A DNA stretch of 64,000 nucleotides from Pleomorphochaeta sp. Lineage in GTDB: Bacteria; Spirochaetota; Spirochaetia; Sphaerochaetales; Sphaerochaetaceae. The notes below the pieces were generated by a model that was given only the letters and a program-made list of their open reading frames with translations, did not search any database and was not told where the DNA came from. How positions within the stretch are numbered: the first letter of the stretch is position 1; the number at the start of each line of letters is the position of its first letter. Position numbers and translations under genes: made by a program. Below, in pieces: positions 1-7,249 of this stretch. The stretch is from positions 62,001-126,000 of the forward strand of contig JAQQAS010000052.1 of the NCBI GenBank assembly GCA_028532815.1. The letters are read 5' to 3'.

Positions 1-1227
1 ATTGCTCTAGGTAACCACGAATTTGATTACGGTCTAGATAGAATATTACAAGCTGCACAAATTGCAAATGAATATTCAAATGTAAAAGTTTTATCAGCTA
101 ATACCTTAGATGAAGATGGTAATTTATTATTCCAACCTTACCAAATTTATAACTTCAATGGTTTTAAAGTTGCTGTTATCGGTTTAACAACTCCAGATAC
201 ATATGTAACTACAAATCCTAAAAACGTTGAAGGTGTATCTTTCGATAGTCCTTTAGTAATTCAAAATGCACAATATGCAGTAGATATGGCTCATCAATTT
301 GCTGACTATGTTGTTGTATTAGGTCACTTTGGTATCGATGAAAATGGTCCAAGTGGTTATACAAGTGAAATGATTTGTGAAAACATTGACGGTATCGATT
401 TATGGGTTGATGGCCACAGCCATGATGTATTACCAGAAGGTGAATATGTAAACGGTACTTTAATTGTACAAACTGGTGAATATTTAGAAAACTTAGGTGT
501 TGTTGACTTATTAGTTAAGAATAATGAAGTTGTTTCTCAAAACGCTTTCTTAATCAAAGCTTCTGATGTTGCAGATCCTACAAGCAGTGAATTAGCTAGT
601 ATGTATGGTATTACATCTGTTCCTGAAGATCCACAAGTTAAATCATATATTAGTGCTAAATCTGATGAATTAGATGCAATCTATAGCCAAGTTGTAGCAA
701 ATGTTACTAAAACTTTAAACGGTGAAAGAGCTGATGTTAGAACAAAGAAAACAAACCTTTCAGCAATGATCTGTGAAGCAATGACTGAATCTTCAGGCGC
801 TGATTTCTCAATCACTAACGGTGGTGGAATTAGAGCAAGCATTGATGCTGGTGATGTAACAATGGGTGAAATCATTGCAGTATTACCTTTCAACAATGTT
901 GTAACTGTAAGTGAAGTTACTGGTGCTCAAGTTTATGAAGCATTAGAACATGGTTATTCTAGCCTACCTGCAGCTGCTGGTTCATATGCACAAACAGACT
1001 TGAAAGTTGTTTATAACAAATATGCTGATCCTGGCAAACGTATCTTAAGAGTATACGCAAACGGAAAAGCTATTAAGAAAGACTCAACTGTATACCATGT
1101 TGCAACTAACGACTTCTTAGCTGTTGGTGGAGACGGATATACAATGTTTGATAAAGTTGTAGCAATGAAAGACTTAATGAGTGATGTATTTGCTGAATAT
1201 TTAGCAGAAAATTACCCAGCAAAATAG
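1..1227 (+). CDS. 5'-nucleotidase / UshA-family metallophosphoesterase, 5' truncated by window edge
   Basis: The reading frame is open from the first base, so the gene begins outside the window and 408 residues are visible. An ATG at 286 is internal. The first residues read ALGNHEFDYG, the GNHE metal-binding motif of calcineurin-type phosphoesterases. DGHSHD follows as the second His motif. The C-terminal half carries NGGGIRA and GEIIAVLPFNN, typical of the 5'-nucleotidase C-terminal substrate domain. This family hydrolyses nucleotides or related phosphate esters outside the cytoplasm, supplying nucleosides and phosphate. Whether it has a signal peptide cannot be seen. No wall anchor or C-terminal membrane segment is present. 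A terminator follows, so it is the last gene of its transcript. The exact substrate (5'-nucleotide, 2',3'-cyclic nucleotide or UDP-sugar) cannot be told from this part. Confidence 0.9.
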   Translation: MALGNHEFDYGLDRILQAAQIANEYSNVKVLSANTLDEDGNLLFQPYQIYNFNGFKVAVIGLTTPDTYVTTNPKNVEGVSFDSPLVIQNAQYAVDMAHQFADYVVVLGHFGIDENGPSGYTSEMICENIDGIDLWVDGHSHDVLPEGEYVNGTLIVQTGEYLENLGVVDLLVKNNEVVSQNAFLIKASDVADPTSSELASMYGITSVPEDPQVKSYISAKSDELDAIYSQVVANVTKTLNGERADVRTKKTNLSAMICEAMTESSGADFSITNGGGIRASIDAGDVTMGEIIAVLPFNNVVTVSEVTGAQVYEALEHGYSSLPAAAGSYAQTDLKVVYNKYADPGKRILRVYANGKAIKKDSTVYHVATNDFLAVGGDGYTMFDKVVAMKDLMSDVFAEYLAENYPAK

Positions 1228-1250
1228 TAATTGTTTTAACTGACTTATAA

Positions 1251-1277
1251 GGCCCACTTTTAGTGGGTCTTTATTTT
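1251..1277 (+). terminator. Intrinsic terminator after the 5'-nucleotidase
   Basis: GGCCCACT and AGTGGGTC form a hairpin with a TTT loop and one G-T pair, followed by TTTATTTTT. It starts 23 bases after the stop codon. Confidence 0.8.
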
Positions 1278-1314
1278 TCAAAAAAAATAAAAAATATTTT
1301 TTTTCTTAACATAA

Positions 1315-1342
1315 TGTAAGTAACGTAGAATCGTAACTTACA
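1315..1342. repeat. Interrupted palindrome in the intergenic gap
   Basis: TGTAAGT-a-ACG and CGT-a-ACTTACA are arranged symmetrically around TAGAAT, giving a 28-bp two-fold symmetric element. It sits between the nucleotidase terminator and the tRNA-Asn promoter. It could be a protein operator or a small RNA hairpin. Nothing else identifies it. Confidence 0.4.
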
Positions 1343-1394
1343 AATATAGGTAACAAAAAAGTAGCCAAAAAAGAGAAAAATTAATAAAATTGTA

Positions 1395-1423
1395 TTGACA
1401 GAAATGGTGCAATATTGTAATGT
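1395..1423 (+). promoter_or_regulatory. Promoter of tRNA-Asn
   Basis: A perfect TTGACA at 1395-1400 is followed after 17 bp by TAATGT at 1418-1423, with TG directly before the -10 box. Transcription would start about 15 bases before the tRNA. Confidence 0.75.
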
Positions 1424-1445
1424 ACCAATCGTTCCAATTACTTAA

Positions 1446-1518
<73 letters not shown>

Positions 1519-1527
1519 CTTAAACTT

Positions 1528-1557
1528 GCTCCCAATGTTTTCGGGAGCTTTTTATTT
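1528..1557 (+). terminator. Intrinsic terminator after tRNA-Asn
   Basis: GCTCCC at 1528-1533 pairs with GGGAGC at 1543-1548 and is followed by TTTTTATTT. Confidence 0.8.
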
Positions 1558-1659
1558 GCTCTAGGTATGAGAGCTAGCACATACCCTAGTAGTTGAGTTT
1601 TAAAAATGCTGTTTTAAGATAAAAGCTATTAGAAGAAAACTTTCTTAAAGGAATTGACT

Positions 1660-2253
1660 ATGGCAACAAGAAGAGGCCCACGTTTTAAAGAATGTCGTAG
1701 ATTAGGTGTGAATGCTTGTGGTCACCCTAAGGCTATGGATCGCGCAAACGCTCCTGCTTTTCGAAAGAAACACAAAGTATCCGACTATGGTATGCAACTA
1801 GCTGAAAAGCAAAAAGTTAAAGCATATTACGGTATCTTTGAAAAGCAGTTACGTAATTACTATGCTCAAGCAAGTAGATCTGAACAAAGAACTGGTGATG
1901 CTTTAATTACTACACTAGAATGTCGTTTAGACAATCTTGTTTATCGTATTGGATTTGGTAACTCAATTAGACTTTCACGTCAATTGGTTTCCCACGGTCA
2001 CATTTTAGTTAATGGTAAAAAGGTAGATATTCCTTCATACCAATGTAAAACAGGTGATGTGATTTCATTAAAAGAGAAATCTCGTAAGAACGAAACTTTC
2101 AAAAAGAATTTCTTAGGTGCAGCTAAATTTAAGCTTGCTTACCTTGATAAGAATGAAGAAGGTTTTGCAGGAACTCTTTTAAGAACACCAGAAAGAGCTG
2201 AAGTTCCAGTTGAAATCAACGACCAATTAGTTGTTGAGTTCTACTCTAAGTAA
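1660..2253 (+). CDS. rpsD: 30S ribosomal protein S4
   Basis: This is a primary binder of 16S rRNA and a nucleator of small-subunit assembly. The 197-residue protein starts [14 protein letters not shown] and has the S4 RNA-binding domain around residues 90-155 ([15 protein letters not shown], then the [15 protein letters not shown] region). The start is the ATG at 1660, placed 7 nt after AAAGGA. A TTG two codons upstream lies too close to that ribosome site. The gene stands alone between tRNA-Asn and a terminator, not in the alpha operon, as is common outside Proteobacteria. Three of the four N-terminal zinc-type cysteines of C+ S4 forms are not evident, so zinc binding is doubtful. Confidence 0.96.
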   Translation: MATRRGPRFKECRRLGVNACGHPKAMDRANAPAFRKKHKVSDYGMQLAEKQKVKAYYGIFEKQLRNYYAQASRSEQRTGDALITTLECRLDNLVYRIGFGNSIRLSRQLVSHGHILVNGKKVDIPSYQCKTGDVISLKEKSRKNETFKKNFLGAAKFKLAYLDKNEEGFAGTLLRTPERAEVPVEINDQLVVEFYSK

Positions 2254-2278
2254 ACTTAAGTTATATAAGGTACAAAAA

Positions 2279-2310
2279 AAAACTACTAGACAGCATTCTA
2301 GTAGTTTTTT
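2279..2310. terminator. Bidirectional terminator between rpsD and the convergent gene
   Basis: AACTACTAGA and TCTAGTAGTT form a perfect 10-bp stem with a CAGCAT loop. It is flanked by an A-run on the left and a T-run on the right, so it can serve rpsD and the minus-strand gene ending at 2323. Confidence 0.85.
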
Positions 2311-2322
2311 ATTGCCTAAATA

Positions 2323-2781
2323 TTAATTTATATTTTTCTTAAAATCTTCTGTGTTTAATAACTCAAAGTAATGGTAAGTCCCATCTTTAAGAGCAATAGC
2401 GGTAACACTCTTTCTAAACAGCTTATCAAAAAGATTAATTGATTTAACACTCTTTGGATCTTTTCTGTTTTTAATAACATCTAATGCATTAGCTTGGGAA
2501 ACCTTGTAGACGTTTATAATATCGTCAATTTCAATTTGTCTTTCTAACTTTACATATTTGACTTTGTTCTTTTTCTTTGTTTTTAATTCCATACCAAAAA
2601 GAGAATATTTTTTTTCAAAATCTTCGAAATAGAGGGTTTTATTAATTTTAAAAATAAACACACCATATTCTCTAAAGGTAGAGTCGGAGCAACCATACCA
2701 AGTTGCAAAAGTTTTCCAAGTGATTTTACCACCATATCTTGTTTCTAAATTATCTATAAACTCTTGAGCTTCTTCATCCAT
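2323..2781 (-). CDS. Conserved-looking hypothetical protein, 152 aa
   Basis: I do not recognise the family. The protein is soluble with no signal peptide or membrane segment. It opens with an acidic helix (MDEEAQEFIDNLE), has a basic stretch near residues 68-75 (KTKKKNKVKY), and then a region around residues 82-105 that could form a helix-turn-helix-like fold. The basic patch hints at nucleic-acid binding, but this is a guess. The ATG is forced, because an in-frame stop lies just upstream. The only good ribosome site (GGAGG) is 24 nt before the ATG, which is unusually far. The gene is transcribed away from the methyltransferase gene that follows. Confidence 0.7.
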   Translation of the reverse strand: MDEEAQEFIDNLETRYGGKITWKTFATWYGCSDSTFREYGVFIFKINKTLYFEDFEKKYSLFGMELKTKKKNKVKYVKLERQIEIDDIINVYKVSQANALDVIKNRKDPKSVKSINLFDKLFRKSVTAIALKDGTYHYFELLNTEDFKKNIN

Positions 2782-2948
2782 TTTATTACTTAGCTATAAT
2801 AGCTTTCCTCCAAATCAGTTAAATATTGAGTAACCTTTGATTAATACCGTCTTAATCCTTGAATAATATTTGTGATTATTGTAGCATGCAACACAGATTA
2901 TTGAAAGTAAATAGTTAGTGAATGAAGAATTGAGATAGGTAGTTAGCG

Positions 2949-4862
2949 ATGGATTATTTAATAAAAGATTTTGGAAAGATTCTTAAAAAGAATGCTTTGA
3001 TGATGAGAAGGTTATTATTACAAGAAAATACCGATTGTATGAGAGTTTATGATAGAAACATCGAGGAATTACCTGTTAGTGTTGAATTATTTTCTAAGTA
3101 TGCAAGAATCACTGATTACAGTGAAGATGGGCTTTCAGATGAATTAGAAGATCTTGTAAAAGATGCAGTTAGAAGAATGTGTTATGTACAAGGTGAAAAT
3201 GTTATTTTTCACAGACGTGCAAAAAGAAGCAATAAAGAGCAACATGAACTACAAAGTACACATAGTGTAACTCTTGAGGTAAATGAGGCTTCACACCGAT
3301 TTAAAGTTGATTTAACGAAAAGAATAGATACTGGTCTATTTCTAGATCATTATAAAACAAGAAAATTAGTACAAAGCATAAGTGATAATAAAAGAGTATT
3401 AAACCTTTTTTCTTACACTGGTTCTTTTAGTGTATATGCAGCTGCAGGAAATGCTCAATTAGTTGAGTCTATAGATTTAAGTAAAACATATACAGATTGG
3501 GCAATGCATAATTTAAGCATTAATGGATTTCAAGGAGATAAATATCCTTGTATTACCACTGATGCTCTAAAGTATGTCATTGATTCTGTAAGAAATAAAA
3601 AAATATATGATTTAGTAATTTTTGATCCTCCTAGTTTTTCTAATAGTAGAAAAATGGAGAAGGATTTTGATGTTCAACGCGATTATGTAAGATATTTAAA
3701 ATTTATTAATAATTTATTAGAAAAAGGTGGAAAGGTAATATTTTCAACAAATTTAAGTTCCTTCCACATGGATCCAGGTCGTCTTAAAGGATTTGAAGTA
3801 AAAAATATAACAAAAGATATTTTAGCAGATGGTTTCACAAAGAAAAAAGGCACTTCAAGAACTTGGATATTAGAAAAAGTTAGTAAAGTTAAATTAACCA
3901 AAGAAGATTATGAAGGAAAAAAATACTTTACTGTAAGAGAAAATGCGAAGAAAGAAAGGGTAAAGCGAATGGAAGAAATCCAAAAAAACGAAGAAAATGA
4001 TTTTGAAAAAATAATAGCTAATTTAGAAGCAAGTTATAGCGAAAGTGAAAATTTAAGTGAAACTGAAGAATTTGCGATTAATGAAGAAAAAACTGGATCA
4101 TTAAACAAAGAAGAAACTGAAGAAAAATATGATGTAGATGATGAACTAGTAATTCGCTGGGATTCTAGTTATGAACCATCAAAATCTCCTCGATCTAGGG
4201 ACAGACGCCCATCTAGAGATGGAAGAGGTTATTCAAGAGATGATAAATCTTCTTTTGATAGAATAGAGAGATCTTTTACTAGAGATGATAGAGATAGAAG
4301 GGGTTCGAGAGATAGAGGATCTAGATCTTTTAGTAGAGAGGGAAGAGATAGAAGACCTTCTAGAGATGGAGATAGACCTTATAACAGAGACAGATCCTTT
4401 AATAGAGATGATAGAGACAGACGTCCATCTAGAGATGGAGATAGACCTTATAACAGAGACAGATCTTTCAATAGAGATGATAGAGACAGACGTCAATCTA
4501 GAGATGGAGGAGATAGACCTTACAACAGAGATAGATCCTTTAGTAGAGATGACAGAGACAGACGTCCATCTAGAGACAGATCCTTTAGTAGAGATGATAG
4601 AGACAGACGTCCATCTAGAGATGGAGGAGATAGACCTTATAACAGAGATAGATCCTTTAACAGAGATGACAGAGACAGACGTCCATCTAGAGATAATAGA
4701 GATGATAGAGAAAGAAGACCTGCTAGAGATGGTGGCTTTTCAAGAAACAGAAATTCTCAATCAGAAGGTTATACACCTAGAGAGAAAAGAGTGAAGTCTA
4801 GTAAGCCTAAACCTTATGGTTTTGAAAAGAAAAACAAACAAAGAAATGAAGAAGATTTTTAG
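2949..4862 (+). CDS. RlmK-like class I SAM methyltransferase with long Arg/Asp repeat tail
   Basis: Residues 1-310 form a SAM-dependent rRNA methyltransferase of the RlmK/RlmI type. Motif I is VLNLFSYTGSFSVYAAAG (150-167) and the catalytic-type motif is DPPSF (226-230). GLFLDHYKTRK precedes motif I as in RlmK-type 23S rRNA guanine-N7 methyltransferases. Residues 330-400 are an acidic, probably helical linker. Residues 411-610 are low-complexity and built of RD, RR, SRD and PYNRDRS units repeated at about 23-24 residues, ending in a basic segment. Normal family members end soon after the catalytic domain, so the tail is an addition. It resembles RD/RGG RNA-binding tails and may hold the enzyme on ribosomes or RNA. 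That role is inferred. No strong Shine-Dalgarno sequence precedes the ATG. Confidence 0.85.
   Translation: MDYLIKDFGKILKKNALMMRRLLLQENTDCMRVYDRNIEELPVSVELFSKYARITDYSEDGLSDELEDLVKDAVRRMCYVQGENVIFHRRAKRSNKEQHELQSTHSVTLEVNEASHRFKVDLTKRIDTGLFLDHYKTRKLVQSISDNKRVLNLFSYTGSFSVYAAAGNAQLVESIDLSKTYTDWAMHNLSINGFQGDKYPCITTDALKYVIDSVRNKKIYDLVIFDPPSFSNSRKMEKDFDVQRDYVRYLKFINNLLEKGGKVIFSTNLSSFHMDPGRLKGFEVKNITKDILADGFTKKKGTSRTWILEKVSKVKLTKEDYEGKKYFTVRENAKKERVKRMEEIQKNEENDFEKIIANLEASYSESENLSETEEFAINEEKTGSLNKEETEEKYDVDDELVIRWDSSYEPSKSPRSRDRRPSRDGRGYSRDDKSSFDRIERSFTRDDRDRRGSRDRGSRSFSREGRDRRPSRDGDRPYNRDRSFNRDDRDRRPSRDGDRPYNRDRSFNRDDRDRRQSRDGGDRPYNRDRSFSRDDRDRRPSRDRSFSRDDRDRRPSRDGGDRPYNRDRSFNRDDRDRRPSRDNRDDRERRPARDGGFSRNRNSQSEGYTPREKRVKSSKPKPYGFEKKNKQRNEEDF
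4179..4733 (+). repeat. In-frame tandem DNA repeat coding the RD-rich tail
   Basis: Units of about 69-72 bp encode variants of DRPYNRDRSFNRDDRDRRPSRDG. Neighbouring units are near-identical at DNA level, including synonymous positions (GACAGACGTCCATCTAGAGA recurs). This suggests recent expansion by slippage or recombination. Unit order varies, with short deletions near 4560-4600. Confidence 0.85.
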
Positions 4863-4920
4863 ATTTTGTAAGAAAAATATAATTATTCTCAAAAATTCAT
4901 AAAAATACATAATTGAACTA

Positions 4921-4957
4921 ATACCCTTAGAAAACTAGTATAAGGGTATTTTTTATA
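4921..4957 (+). terminator. Terminator after the methyltransferase gene
   Basis: ATACCCTTA (4921-4929) pairs perfectly with TAAGGGTAT (4941-4949) and is followed by TTTTTTTATA. Confidence 0.8.
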
Positions 4958-5010
4958 AACTTTTTGACCTAAAATAAAATATATATTAATTTTTATGTCT
5001 AGCCACCAAT

Positions 5011-5031
5011 TTAATATTATACTAATATTAA
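5011..5031. promoter_or_regulatory. Perfect 21-bp palindrome, candidate MarR operator
   Basis: TTAATATTA, spacer TAC, and TAATATTAA form an exact inverted repeat 41 bp before the marR start. MarR dimers usually bind such sites in their own promoter, so autoregulation of the exporter operon is likely. The site lies downstream of a possible promoter (TTGACC at 4964, TAATTT at 4987). Confidence 0.6.
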
Positions 5032-5072
5032 TATAACACTTGATGATAATAGAGTGTATAAGGAGTTAATAT

Positions 5073-5510
5073 ATGAATAAGAGTGCATCCTGCGAGTTGC
5101 GTCGGCTGACAAATCATGTCAGAAGAAAACTTATGACCTTTAAAGGTGATAAGAATAATAAGAGGCAAACATCCTCTCATTATTACATCATTAATTACAT
5201 AGCCTCAAAAGGTAATGAAGATGTTTTCCAAAGAGATATTGATCAAAGATTCTCTCTTAGAAGGCCTACAACAACCGAGATACTAAAATTAATGGAAAGA
5301 AATGGTTTAGTAACAAAGAAATCTGTTGAGAATGATTTGAGACTAAAGAAAGTTGTATTAACAAAAAAAGCTAAAGTTCTAGGCGCAGAATTTGAAACTT
5401 TTTTAGATGATATGGAAAGTCAAATGACAGAAGGAATTTCTGATGAACACATGGAAGTTTTCTTTGACGTTGTTGAAAAAATGAGACTTAATTTAGAGAA
5501 TGAGAGTTAA
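5073..5510 (+). CDS. MarR-family transcriptional regulator
   Basis: The 145-residue protein has the MarR winged-helix layout. An N-terminal dimer helix comes first, then a helix-turn-helix (FQRDIDQRFSLRRPTTTEILKLMERNGLV, about residues 53-82), then the wing (TKKSVENDLRLKKVVLTKKA). An AAGGAG site precedes the ATG. The stop overlaps the next start as TAATG, so it is translationally coupled to the two ABC exporter subunits. It probably represses this operon and is released by a transported or toxic small molecule. The upstream 21-bp palindrome fits an autoregulatory operator. The ligand is unknown. Confidence 0.88.
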   Translation: MNKSASCELRRLTNHVRRKLMTFKGDKNNKRQTSSHYYIINYIASKGNEDVFQRDIDQRFSLRRPTTTEILKLMERNGLVTKKSVENDLRLKKVVLTKKAKVLGAEFETFLDDMESQMTEGISDEHMEVFFDVVEKMRLNLENES

Positions 5511-7249
5511 TGAAGATTAGACCAATTTTGGGGAGCTTGAAGGGGTTTTATAAGGAAACTATTCTAGCTCCTTTGTTTGTAATTATTGATACTTTACTGT
5601 TTTCTCAAATCCCTTTTATTATTGCAAGATTAATAGATAATGGGATTAATGCTGGAGATAAAGAATATATAATTAATACTGGAATACAACTTTTACTAGT
5701 TACGTTAATGATGACCGTAACTGGAGTATTAGGTGGTGTATTTACTGCAAAGGGAGCTACAGGGTTTAGTAAAAATTTGAGACATAATTTATTCTATAAA
5801 ATAGAAGATTATTCTTTTTCAAATTTAGATAAGTTCTCTTCAAGTTCCTTAATAGTACGTCTCACAACAGATGTGCAGAGGCTGCAGAATGTTTATCAAA
5901 TGTCAATTAGAGGTGCTTTTAGGGCATTAAGTAGCATAATATTTGCTATATATATGTCATATATAATAAGTCCTAAGTTATCAATGACATTTTTATTTGC
6001 AGTTCCAATTTTGGTCACTTTGTTAATCGTAATAATAAAGCTTGCTTTCCCTAGATTTGAAAAGGTTTTTAAAGAGATAGATAACTTAAATAGAGTTGTT
6101 AAAGAAAATTTAGATGGAATTAGAGTTGTTAAGGCTTATGTTCAAAATGAATATGAGGTTAAGAAATTTAAAGAGAGAAGTTCCCTTTTAGAGAAATTAT
6201 ATGTTAATGCTTATAAGCTTATGGTTTCTGTAATGCCAATAATGCTTTTTTGTGTTTTCGCAATTACTATAGTTATAGTTTTCTTAGGTTCTAAGATGGT
6301 TATCAGTACAGAATTAACAACCGGAGAATTAGTAAGTCTAGTCAGTTATACTAGTATGGCATTATTTGGTTTAATAATGTTTTCTGGTGTATTTGTAATG
6401 GCGATTGTGGCATCCCCTAGTATAAAGAGAGTTGTTGAAGTTCTTGAAGAAGTACCAGATATTAAAGATGAAAAAAATCCTATAACTGAATTAAATAATG
6501 CTGATATTGAATTTAAAGATGTGAGTTTTAGTTATCTGAAAAGAGATGATAAACTTTGCTTAGAAAATATTAATTTAAAAATTAAGCAGGGAGAAAAAAT
6601 TGGTATTATTGGATCGACTGGGTCTTCAAAAACTAGTTTAGTAAATTTACTTCCACGTTTATATGATGTTCAATCTGGATCAATTGAGATTGGGGGTATA
6701 GATGTAAGAAAATATTCACTTGAAACTTTAAGAAATAACATATCTTATGCTTTACAAAAGTCAGTCTTATTTAGTGGCACTATTAAAGAAAACCTCTTAT
6801 GGGGTAAAAATACTGCTAGTGATGAAGAAATTGTTCAAGCATGTAAAGTTGCTCAAATTCATGACTTTATTATGGCTAAAAAAGGAACTTATGATTATCA
6901 AATTGAGAGAGGTGGGGTTAACGTATCTGGTGGGCAGAGACAACGTCTTGCAATTGCTAGAGCATTAATTAAATCTCCTAAAATCTTAATTTTAGATGAT
7001 TCAACAAGTGCTGTTGATATGGCTACTGAAGCTAGTATCAACAAAGGTTTAAGTGAAAAATTACCAAATACAACAAAAATTATAATAGCACAAAGAATTT
7101 CAAGCATTGAAAATTGTGATAAGATTATAGTTTTAGATGAAGGCAAGATTGTGGGACTTGGAAAACATGAAGATTTATTAGCAACTAATAATATATATCA
7201 AGAAGTATATTATACTCAAAAAAAGGAGGTTGGTGATGCCTCCGTTTAG
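5510..7249 (+). CDS. ABC exporter half-transporter, subunit A (degenerate ATP site)
   Basis: This is a 579-residue type IV ABC exporter: a six-helix membrane domain over about residues 1-310, then a nucleotide-binding domain. Walker A is GSTGSSKTS at 368-376, with Ser in place of the usual third Gly. The signature VSGGQ is canonical. Walker B ends LDDSTSAVD, with Asp497 where the catalytic Glu should be. The next gene has the complementary defect. Together they match heterodimeric exporters such as BmrCD, LmrCD or TM287/288, where one of two ATP sites is non-catalytic. Their usual role is drug or lipid export across the inner membrane. The start overlaps the marR stop, and its own end overlaps the partner by 14 bp. 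Confidence 0.92.
   Translation: MKIRPILGSLKGFYKETILAPLFVIIDTLLFSQIPFIIARLIDNGINAGDKEYIINTGIQLLLVTLMMTVTGVLGGVFTAKGATGFSKNLRHNLFYKIEDYSFSNLDKFSSSSLIVRLTTDVQRLQNVYQMSIRGAFRALSSIIFAIYMSYIISPKLSMTFLFAVPILVTLLIVIIKLAFPRFEKVFKEIDNLNRVVKENLDGIRVVKAYVQNEYEVKKFKERSSLLEKLYVNAYKLMVSVMPIMLFCVFAITIVIVFLGSKMVISTELTTGELVSLVSYTSMALFGLIMFSGVFVMAIVASPSIKRVVEVLEEVPDIKDEKNPITELNNADIEFKDVSFSYLKRDDKLCLENINLKIKQGEKIGIIGSTGSSKTSLVNLLPRLYDVQSGSIEIGGIDVRKYSLETLRNNISYALQKSVLFSGTIKENLLWGKNTASDEEIVQACKVAQIHDFIMAKKGTYDYQIERGGVNVSGGQRQRLAIARALIKSPKILILDDSTSAVDMATEASINKGLSEKLPNTTKIIIAQRISSIENCDKIIVLDEGKIVGLGKHEDLLATNNIYQEVYYTQKKEVGDASV

Noticed and set aside
286-1227. Separate gene starting at the ATG at 286
   Set aside because: The same frame is open from base 1 and encodes the GNHEFDYG metal motif, so 286 is an internal Met.
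4179-4733. CRISPR-like array
   Set aside because: The repeats are contiguous and in frame, with no unique spacers and no cas genes nearby.
4233-4794. Long open frames in other frames and on the opposite strand across the RD repeats
   Set aside because: They are by-products of the repetitive DNA inside the methyltransferase gene and have no ribosome sites or family features.
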